Positions 56,131 to 64,000 of a stretch of DNA of 64,000 nucleotides are shown piece after piece (position 1 is the stretch's first letter; each line of letters starts with the position of its first letter). Made by a program: the position numbers and the translations under genes. The stretch spans positions 292,979,293 to 293,043,292 of the forward strand of contig NC_085140.1 of NCBI RefSeq assembly GCF_024139115.2. Direction: 5' to 3'. Source of the DNA: Armigeres subalbatus (lineage: Eukaryota; Arthropoda; Insecta; Diptera; Culicidae). The notes under the pieces are model-generated. The model was not told the DNA's origin, did no database searches, and worked only from the letters and a program-made list of their open reading frames with translations.

Positions 56131-56855
56131 AAATATGGGTTTTATAAATATGGGAAAATATGGGTTTTAGCAGATTAGGTTGACATCATTATCACGACCC
56201 TTGACATATACCGGAATAAGGCTCAAGACTCCATCACAATGTTTTGAAAATCAATGACTGTATCGCTTGTTTGTAATAGTGATGCAATTGGCACACAAAA
56301 GTGCAGCAGTGATAAATAAATATTGTTTACAACTGGGGTGGGTGGAAATGGGGTGGTAAAAATATGCCAGCTGACACATAATGTTGCCAGACTTGACGAA
56401 ATGTTTATTTTATATCATTTATCGGTTTAAAAATGTTTATACACCACTTGGAATGTAACAGAAGCTTACATAACATGTTTAAATATTTATTCCTAGTTTA
56501 TTTGTTCAATCCGACAAACAACAATGATTTTTTCCAATAATTAAATCTGGCAACGGTGAAGAGATGATTATTTTCTTGTGTATGCACATCTTGTTGGCTG
56601 GCGTAAACGTTGTATTGTTCGGATTGAATGAAGTTGCATCGCGTAGATTTTGTACACACCATTTCACTTATTGCGCTAGTGAATTTGAGTCTTCCGCATT
56701 TTATTACATTCACAATACGGTCGTCAAATTTGTCGCTCACTTCGATTTTTGGAAAGCAGTTTTCGACAGTTTTTGGACGTGAAGTGAATTAATTGGTGTC
56801 CAGGATTAAAGAAAAATGTGAAACTAAGTTAGTGAATAGTTTTTAGGAGTGATAA
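56131..56855. other. unassigned stretch
   Basis: No gene. Short frames at 56498-56782 on both strands have no motifs. Confidence 0.4.
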
Positions 56856-57066
56856 AATCACGAAAACAGTTTTATCCCGCCAGGGGCACCTAATATGGGA
56901 GAAGCGTGGGAAAAAATAGTGCGTTCGGTAACGTCAGCCATGGAAGTAGCTAACAACAGCGATAGGAAGTTAGACGATAAAAGACAGGAGCCATTGGTCG
57001 TAGAAGCTGAGGGAATCGTCAACAGCCGTCCGCTGACCTACCTACCCATAGACTCGAAAGAAGGCT
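56856..57066 (+). pseudogene. BEL/Pao-type retrotransposon pol fragment, end of integrase
   Basis: The peptide around SFIPPGAPNMGEAWEKIVRS and VVEAEGIVNSRPLTYLPIDS is the end of a BEL/Pao integrase core ('PP..P..GG.WE..V+S', 'E.E.I.NSRPLT'). It is cut at the left, and at the right by the Jockey insertion starting at 57067. The normal second Gly of the GG pair is Glu here. The C-terminal part of the same pol lies at 61877-62420 in the same orientation. Confidence 0.85.
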
Positions 57067-57260
57067 AATAATCTAATACATGCATTCATCTCTTAGACTA
57101 GTTGTTCCGTGTTTTCTTAACACTATCATCCTTATTTGCTATGTTATATTTTTAGTTATTATTAATACATTTCAATTGCCTCTGGCAGTTAGAATTTTTT
57201 CCTCTGGTTGAATTGAACCATGTAGGAATTACAATGTTTTCAACTTAAACTAATCTTAAC

Positions 57261-60225
57261 CTATTTTATACTAAGGGTACAAGGAGTTAATCGTTGCAAT
57301 AGAAGATGACAACGATTTTGGCTAAAATTGGAAATTATTTTGTTGGACATTTGTTGCAATGTCTCAATATTAGAAATTCTATGAAGTTCATTGGTACTAT
57401 ACCACGGAGGCAACTTCAGAATCATTTTCAAAATTTTATTTTGAATCCTCTGGAGTGCCTTCTTTCTGGTATTGCAGCAACTAGTCCATATTGGCACAGC
57501 ATACAACATGGCTGGTCTAAAAATTTGTTTGTAAATCAAAAGTTTGTTCTTAAGACAAAGTTTTGATTTTCTGTTTATAAGTGGCCACTTAATATATTTG
57601 TTACATTTGGCTTGAAGGCCTTCAATGTGATTTTTAAAAGTTAATTTTTTATCTAGCAGAAGTCCTAAATATTTAGCTTCGCTAGACCAATTAATTGCAA
57701 CCCCATTCATAGTGACAATATGTTTGCTAGAAGGTTTCAAATAAGAAGCTCTCGGCTTATGTGGGAAAATTATAAGCTGAGTTTTGGAAGCATTCGGGGA
57801 AATTTTCCATTTTTGCAAGTAAGTGGAGAAAATATCCAAACTTTTTTGCAATCTACTACAAATGACATGAAGGCTTCGCCCTTTGGCTGAGAGACCTGTG
57901 TCATCTGCAAACAAAGATTTTTGACACCCTGGTGGTAAATCAGGTAAGTCAGAAGTAAAAATGTTATACAATATGGGCCCCAGTATGCTGCCTTGGGGGA
58001 CACCAGCCCTTACAGGTAATCTATCAGATTTAGTATTCTGATAGTTTACCTGCAGCGAGCGATCTGATAAATAATTTTGGATCAGTTTAATGATGTACAG
58101 AGGAAAATTAAAATTCATCAATTTTACAATCAAACCTTCATGCCAAACACTGTCAAATGCTTTCTCTATATCAAGAAGAGCAACTCCAGTCGAATATCCT
58201 TCAGATTTGTTGAGCCGAATTAAGTTTGTAACTCTTAATAACTGATGAGTGGTTGAATGCCCATGGCGAAAACCAAATTGCTCATCAGCAAAAATAGAAT
58301 TGTCATTAATATGAACTATCATTCTATTTAAAATAATCTTTTCAAACAGTTTGCTTATTGAAGAAAGCAAACTGATTCAACGATAACTAAGAGCCTCAGC
58401 TGGATTTTTGTCCGGCTTCAAAATTGGAACAACTTTGGCGTTTTTCCATTTATATGGGAAGTATGCCAATTGAAAACATTTGTTAAATATATTAACCAAA
58501 AAGGATAAAGAGCTCTCATGAAGTTTGTAGAAAATACCACCATCACCCGGGGCTTTCATATTTTTAAATTTTCTAGTAATAGATCTCAATTCATCCAAAT
58601 TAGTTCCCAACGAAGGGTCAAAAACATTTTCCTGATTGATAATGTCTTCGAAGCTCCGTGTAACCTGATCCTCAATTGGACTAGTGAGACCTAGACTAAA
58701 ATTATGGGCACTCTCGAACTGCTGAGCAAGTTTTTGAGCCTTTTCGCCATTTGTTAATAAAATTTTATTTCCCTCTTTCTTCTTCTTCTTATTGGCATTA
58801 CATCCCCACACTGGGACAGAGCCGCCTCGTAGCTTAGTGTTCATTAAGCACTTCCAGTTATTAACTACGAGGTTTCTAAGCCAGGTTACCATTTTTGCAT
58901 TCGTATATCATGAGGCTAACACGATGATACTTCTATGCCCAGGGAAGTCGAGACAATTTCCAATCCGAAAATTGCCTAGACCGGCACCGGGAATCGAACC
59001 CAGCCACCCTCAGCATGGTCTTGCTTTGTAGCCGCGCGTCTTACCGCACAGCTAAGGAGGGCCCCTAGAATTTATTTCCCTCTTTAAGCGCTGGAATTGG
59101 CATTTGAGGTTTTTTTTAAGAATTTTTGTTAATTTCCAAAAGGGTTTCGAACTGGGATCCAACTTTGAGACATTATTCTCAAACTTGGTATTTCTCAGAA
59201 GAGCGAAACGTTTTTTAATTTCATTTTGCAAATCTCGCCAAATAACTTTCAACGCGGGATCGCGAGTTCTTTGGTATTGCCTTCTTCTCACATTTTTAAG
59301 ACGGATCAGAAGCTGAAGATCGTCGTCAATAATAATGGAGTTGAATTTAACTTCACATTTCGGAATTGCAATGCCTCTGGCTTCGACAATTAAATTTGTC
59401 AAAGATACGAGAGCATTATCAATATCACTTTTGGTATCGAGAGGAATATCAACATCAAAATTCCTATCGATATACGTTTATATAAATCCCATTATAAATC
59501 CCAAATCTATGATAATTAAAAGTAGAGCTGATTGGATTATAAATGGCTTCTTGTGAGATTTCAAACGTCACAGGAAGGTGATCAAAGTCAAAGTCAGCAT
59601 GAGTTACCAATTGGCCACATAGCTGACTTGAATCTGTTAAAACTAAATCAATTGTAGAAGGATTTCGACTGGAAGAAAAACAAGTTGGTCCATTGGGATA
59701 TTGAATAGTATAATATCCCGCAGAACAATCTTCAAATAAAATTTTACCATTGGAATTGCTTTGAGCATTATTCCATGAATGGTGTTTGGCATTGAAGTCA
59801 CCAATTACGAAGAATTTTGATTTGTTGCGAGTCAGAATTTGAAGATCAGCTTTCAACAAATTCTTTTGCTGCCCATTGCATTGAAAAGGCAAGTAGGCTG
59901 CAATGAAGGAAAATTGTCCAAAATTTGTTTCAACAGAAACTCCCAAGGTTTCAAAAACTTTGGTTTCGAACGAAGAAAATAATGTATGTTTGATACGTCT
60001 ATTGATGACAATGGCGACCCCACCACAGGCGCTGTCAAGACGATCATTTCTGTAGATAAAATAATTTGGATCTCTTTTAATGGAGAGTCCTGGTTTTAAA
60101 TAAGTTTCTGTTATAATGGCAATATGCACATTATGAACTGTTAGGAAGTGGAATAATTCATCTTCCTTACCCTTTAGAGAGCGGGCATTCCAATTTAGAA
60201 CTTTCACACAATTATTTGGATCCAT
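57261..60225 (-). pseudogene. Jockey ORF2 (endonuclease-RT), multiply broken
   Basis: Start at ATG 60225 (MDPNNCVKVLNWNARS), 14 nt upstream of the end of ORF1. The endonuclease is intact to about 59520 (ITETYLKPG, VIGDFNAKHHSW, FDHLPVTFEIS; the Ser of SDH is Phe). A small rearrangement and frameshift occur at about 59480-59500. A SINE is inserted at 58779-59070. There is a TGA at 58377-58379 between SYR and LLSS. Downstream the RT is open to the stop with LLDIEKAFDSVWHEG, AGVPQGSILGP and SLFADDTGLSAKG, lacking three residues after KYIK. Confidence 0.92.
58779..59070 (-). mobile_element. Feilai-type SINE, copy 3, inside Jockey ORF2
   Basis: Same structure as the SINE at 47528. The 15-bp duplication TTTATTTCCCTCTTT (58764-58778, 59071-59085) is made of Jockey coding sequence, so the SINE is younger than the Jockey insertion. 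Head at the high-coordinate end (GGGCCCTCCTTAGCTGTGCG). Confidence 0.95.
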
Positions 60226-61614
60226 TGAAACGGAGTCCGATGACAATTTTTTGTGTGTACTTTATACCAACCTGAACAGCTTCAGGAATGGTATTTGCTT
60301 TGAACATTGCATCAATCATGTGATGCAATTGTTCAGTTAAAAAATCAAAATCGGAAGCAGTCATGCTACCTGAATCGGCAACATGGCCGTTATTTTCCGT
60401 TGGGACATGGGTATAAACCTCATTTTGAGAAGAGAAATTTGGTCTACCAGTAGCGATGTTTGCATACGTAGGTACATTGGAAAAATTGGAATTTACTGAA
60501 GTGCTTGCTACCCGTTGACGAGCGGCAAAATTTGTTTGTGAATTGTGGTGGGTATGAATTGCTCGACCGGTAACCGGTTTCGAAATTTGAGCGTTTGAAA
60601 AATTCCTACCCGTCGAATCTGGGATCCGATTGGAATTTCCCGTCATCAATTTTGCGCGGGAATTCAAAACTTTTTTGCGTGAAGGGCATTCCCAGAAACT
60701 GGATTTATGATTGCCCCCACAATTTGCGCACTTAAATTTATTGGAATCTTCTCTCACAGGACATGCGTCCTTGGCGTGAGAGGTTCCACCACAAATCATG
60801 CATTTAGCATCCATGTGACAATGTTTGGTTCCATGACCCCACTTTTGGCACTTACGGCACTGGGTGGGGTTTTGGAACTTTTCCCCAGGCCTGCGGAAAT
60901 GTTCCCATGTAACACGGACATGGGACATAATACAGGCCTTTTCCAAACTTTTCATATTATTTAGTTCACTTTTGTTAAAATGAACTAAATAAAATTCTTG
61001 AGAAATGCCTCTCTGGGAAGTACCAGGGTGGGATTTCTTTTTCATCTTAATTACTTGGACTGGTGAAAATCCAAGTAATTCAGAAATTTCAATTTTAATC
61101 TCATCCAGTGATTTGTCATCACTGGGGAGACCTTTCAAGACGACTTTGAACAATCGCTCAGTTTTGTCGTCGTATGTGAAGAATTTATAGCGCTTCTCAG
61201 TTAAATACTGAAGAAGACGTTTGCGATCGTCAAAAGATCCCGGCAAAACGCGGCAGTCACCCTTCCTAGCAATCTGAAATGAAACCTTGATCCCCTGAAG
61301 GTTACTCAAGATTTCATTCCGAAAGCCAGAAAACTCGGCAACAGATACCACAATTGGCGGAATCCTTTGTTTCTTCGCATGAATCGAATCACCTGGGCTA
61401 AAGGTAGATTCGATTTGCTCAATTTCATCATTAATCAAATCGAACTGATTGCACAGTTCGATAGGAGAAGAAACAATGTCAACATTAGATTTAGAAGGAA
61501 TATCTGAAGTCTCCAGCTTCCTTCTATTTTTTCCGCGGTCTTGAAACCTTGTTTCTTTGAAGGAAGTGGAGAATTCAGAGACTCCCCCTTCCTTTTGTTT
61601 TTATTAATGCTCAT
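60212..61614 (-). pseudogene. Jockey ORF1 (gag-like nucleic-acid-binding protein), one frameshift
   Basis: The natural start is probably ATG 61614 (MSINKNKRKGESLNS). A one-base change in the purine run near 61530-61540 shifts the frame, and the main open frame then runs from about 61438 to TAA 60212. It contains the Jockey-type pre-knuckle domain (FKVVLKGLPSDDKSLDEIKI) and three zinc knuckles: CRKCQKWGHGTKHC, CMICGGTSHAKDAC and CANCGGNHKSSFWEC. The protein binds element RNA and brings it to the nucleus in this clade. The C-terminus VGIKYTQKIVIGLRFNGSK overlaps the ORF2 start. Confidence 0.9.
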
Positions 61615-61876
61615 TGCTGAGCGTGGAGACGTGACCTTCTAAGAGGTTTTTTCCCAGAACGGTGTCCCTGCAGGATTACCACCGCTTGTCGGAATTTTAC
61701 TTCCGCAAACGGGTCCAACGTAAAACGAAGGCACGGGTCCTTGCAAAGATCGTAACGGGATCAGTGGGTACAAATAGCGCTGAGAAGCACCGTTGAAATT
61801 AAAATAGCTTCGGGTAGTATTAAAAACTTCCTTCCGCAAAGAGAGAAAGAACCGCACAGCACGAAAGCACGATGCG

Positions 61877-62420
61877 GTCTGGCTCCTAGAACCTGATAGA
61901 ACAACAATAAGACGGTTTCTGGGTGCGCTGGATTCGATAATACCTACCGAAGCTCACTATGGGGTCGTACACTAATTACGTGAGCACTTAGGGGAGGAGG
62001 GGGATTTGCATTTTCTTAAGCTCCATATAAATAAAAAAATATTTGTTTGGGAAAAATCTTACATTGGGGGAGGGGGGTTGAAAAATTGCTTACGTAATAA
62101 GTGTACAGCCCCTATGCAGATAAAGTGGTTCGGCGAAGTAAAGCCCTTAACCGTTGGATATCTGGTACTAGTGGTGGATGAATCTCAGCAAAATGGATGG
62201 CTGCAAGTAAAGATCAAATAAGTCAAGGCAGCAGAAGATGGAAGTGTCCGGCAAGCACTAATACAGACTGCGAGGGGGTTATCGAGGAGACCGGTTTCAA
62301 AGTTGGCCGTGTTGGAGGTAGAGTTAGGTGGTAAAACTGAATCGGTGACCAATGTTACTAGGGGTAGCGTGTTACTGTCAACATTGCCCCGCGGTGTAAC
62401 TGCACCTGATACGGAAGTTT
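61877..62420 (+). pseudogene. BEL/Pao-type pol, C-terminal region
   Basis: Reads FWVRWIR, a stop, YLPKLT, then (after a MITE at 61961-62112) IKWFGEVKPLTVGYLVLVVD and SQQNGWLQVKIK, a stop (62219-62221), then GSVRQALIQTARGLSRRPVS and KLAVLEVE. These match the FW.RW..EYL, 'GDLV...D', 'R..V.T..G...RP..KL..L' pattern of the BEL/Pao pol C-terminal domain. At least two stops and one MITE, so inactive. It continues the fragment at 56856-57066. Confidence 0.82.
61961..62112. mobile_element. MITE (GGGGYYGTACACTWATTACG) in the BEL/Pao fragment
   Basis: Inverted termini GGGGTCGTACACTAATTACG and CGTAATAAGTGTACAGCCCC, flanked by TAT on both sides (61958-61960, 62113-62115). Subterminal GGGGGAGG. 152 bp, non-coding. 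Confidence 0.85.
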
Positions 62421-62464
62421 CGGATGAAAAGTGCTGCATGCCACTAGTTGACTTTTTCATTCTT

Positions 62465-62524
62465 CCGCTGATCTTATGAAACGTAACTAGTGACGTCACT
62501 TTTTGCGTTGCATAAGATCAGCGG
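62465..62524. repeat. stem-loop with TGACGTCA in the loop
   Basis: CCGCTGATCTTATG (62465-62478) pairs perfectly with CATAAGATCAGCGG (62511-62524). The 32-bp loop holds the palindrome TGACGTCA (a CRE/ATF-type site). It lies just past the end of the BEL/Pao coding remnant, where the 3' LTR would begin. Confidence 0.75.
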
Positions 62525-62760
62525 GAGAGTAAAAGAGGCAAAGTGGCACGCAGCGCTGATCTGCGCCACCTTAGTAAAATCTAGCTCCTTAACTTTGGTT
62601 GTAGATCGTGCAAGTATTGTCGGCGCAGCACCAAATTAGAATTCGGAAGTCGGGACTTCCGAACCGAACTTTCTTCCGAAGTTTTATCTGTCAAACTAAT
62701 TGATGCGTTGTTTAGCGCATCTTTAGGGGAATCCAGCGCACTACTTCCGAAGTTGGGTAA
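62525..62760. other. unassigned, possible BEL/Pao LTR remnant
   Basis: No gene. By position it could be LTR-derived. TTCCGAANT words recur (62650-62755). Confidence 0.35.
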
Positions 62761-62767
62761 GTTGCCT

Positions 62768-63035
62768 CAGCAAGGATGTTATCGATCATTTAGTAATTTG
62801 CGTTCGATCATTAAGTAGTTTGCCAATAGCTCATTCCAGAGGCTAAATTTCAAAATGTGTTGCACGGTGGACTTCTAGTGCGAAGGTTTTTCTACAACTC
62901 TGCTTAACAGATCGATGTTCTAATTTCACTATTGAAGGAGTTAAGGTGCTAGTTTCTATACCTATTTGTTATTGACAAACTACTAAATGATCGAACTTAG
63001 ATTACTAGATTACTAAATGATCGATAACATCCTTG
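62768..63035. mobile_element. MITE (CAAGGATGTTATCGATCATT)
   Basis: Long inverted termini (CAAGGATGTTATCGATCATT, TAGTAATTT..TTCGATCATTAAGTAGTTTG and mirror). A direct repeat GTTGCCT lies on both sides (62761-62767, 63036-63042), with an eighth base differing. 268 bp. Confidence 0.83.
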
Positions 63036-63042
63036 GTTGCCT

Positions 63043-63551
63043 GTATCTGGAGAAAAATCCAACTTAGGTATAAAAAGCGTTCTAACTTTATTCCGGATAG
63101 ACAATAAATGAGTTCAAGTTCGTAGTGAAGAAAATTATCGAATTTCAGTACATTATCCTTAGTTATTATTCCAATTTTCCGTTGAACTTATAGCTAACGT
63201 GAAATTTGCTTGAAAAGTAGATCACAGTAGAGTATCACAGAAGTATGTTACCATAAATCTAATTAAATACTTTACCTTAAAATTAATATCTCAGATGGCA
63301 GTGTCAAGTAGTCCGGCAGTCAGAAAATTCGTACTAAATAGGCGCACCGAGAATTGTAAGTTTCCTTTAATAATGAACTGGGAAACGACAAATAAAAAAA
63401 ATGCTTATAGCTGTTATTCACACCCACAAATTGTGTTGGAGTCAGTGAGATGCTAAAAAGATCGAAAAGCCCCCTTTTGTTCACTAACCACATAACATGC
63501 ATTTTTTTTGTGTTTTTATTTCCAAATTAAATTACAATCGTTCCCGAAACA
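63043..63551. other. unassigned stretch
   Basis: Nothing recognised. Confidence 0.4.
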
Positions 63552-63553
63552 TA

Positions 63554-63743
63554 GAAGGAATGACGGGTTTGGCAGGTTTTGTTGTATTATTGGCAGGGGG
63601 TTTTCTATAATCAATTATGCTGAAATTTGGCCTAAACATTTTTTTGCATATCAAAGAATGTTGTGGCCAAATTTCATAAAATTTGGTCAACAAAAACCCC
63701 CTGACAATAATAGAACAAAACCTGCCAAAGCCTTCTTTTCCCC
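63554..63743. mobile_element. TA-flanked MITE (GGGGGAATGACGG family), copy 3
   Basis: GAAGGAATGACGGGTTTGGC at the left and GCCAAAGCCTTCTTTTCCCC at the right, TA on both sides (63552-63553, 63744-63745). More diverged than the copy at 20297-20487. Confidence 0.87.
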
Positions 63744-63745
63744 TA

Positions 63746-64000
63746 TATTATAGTTTTACTATGCCGGTATAAAGCTCAATATTTTAAAATTTATTCGTTA
63801 TAAACATGTCGAACCATTCATTGAATCATTATCTAGTATCCACGAATCGGTTGTACGCCTACTTTGTGCGCCTACCCTATATTGTATGTTCACATGCACA
63901 ACAATTCTTGCTTGAAAAAGTATGGATGGGGAAAAGCAATAAAGATTTCTATATCATTCCTGGAAGGAAACACATTGCTTAATCTGAATGTAAACTTTTC
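63746..64000. other. unassigned window end
   Basis: No gene or repeat recognised. Confidence 0.4.

Larger units (their letters stand above)
57067..61876 (-). mobile_element. near-full-length Jockey-clade element (copy 3) inside a BEL/Pao fragment
   Basis: Contains 5' UTR (about 61615-61876), ORF1, ORF2 and 3' UTR in minus orientation. About 4.5 kb without the SINE at 58779-59070. The poly(A) tail and the last roughly 30 bp of the 3' UTR are missing (junction AGC|CTTC on the minus strand), and no target duplication was found. BEL/Pao coding sequence abuts on both sides. The 5' limit is set by where BEL-like reading resumes and is approximate. Confidence 0.88.

Noticed and set aside
1..64000. 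Endogenous non-retroviral viral sequence (common in Aedes genomes)
   Set aside because: I saw no capsid, glycoprotein or RNA-polymerase-like frame in any translated stretch.

Overview
This window is intergenic or intronic DNA from an insect, most likely an Aedes mosquito (Ae. aegypti or a close relative). Three tRNA-derived SINEs match the Feilai type (tRNA-like head, A and B boxes, CTT/AAG-rich tail). There are several Jockey-clade (Juan-like) non-LTR retrotransposons, a Penelope-like element, a BEL/Pao fragment, an insect-type Helitron, and about twenty short inverted-repeat elements (MITEs) with TA, 3-bp or 8-bp target duplications. I see no bacterial features, no rRNA and no complete cellular gene. 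The only host-like coding candidates are a signal-peptide exon at 32122-32388 (+) and a possible internal exon at 37124-37316 (+). Layout, 1-31 kb: MITEs and Jockey copies (1539-2941 minus; 5303-8522 plus, with a Helitron in its 3' UTR), tandem 404-bp MITEs (8984-9794), and several TA-flanked MITEs to 13 kb. At 14.8-19.75 kb is a three-level nest: a Penelope-like element (12-bp TSD) split by a TA-flanked inverted-repeat element, itself split by a 5'-truncated Jockey element (14-bp TSD). From 20 to 31 kb come more MITEs, a 16-17-bp minisatellite, larger TA-flanked elements and a roughly 90-105-bp degenerate tandem array interrupted by a MITE. Layout, 32-54 kb: a candidate exon is followed by 24-bp-unit minisatellite DNA at 33.3-36.9 kb. 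A GC-rich inverted-repeat element (38801-43112) has a large head-to-head 24-bp minisatellite as its core. At 43-48 kb are MITEs and a SINE. A 4.9-kb foldback-type palindrome (49097-54020) has arms made of 150-bp tandem units, an inner junction module and the same 24-bp minisatellite at its centre. Layout, 55-64 kb: an RTE-like RT remnant with its catalytic core deleted, then a BEL/Pao pol fragment (integrase end at 56856-57066, C-terminal part from about 61877) split by a 4.8-kb Jockey element that carries a Feilai SINE, and then MITEs. Nearly all of the sequence is therefore mobile-element strata. Their order of arrival can be read from target-site duplications. The most unusual structures are the two palindromic elements that share a 24-bp minisatellite family open in all six reading frames.
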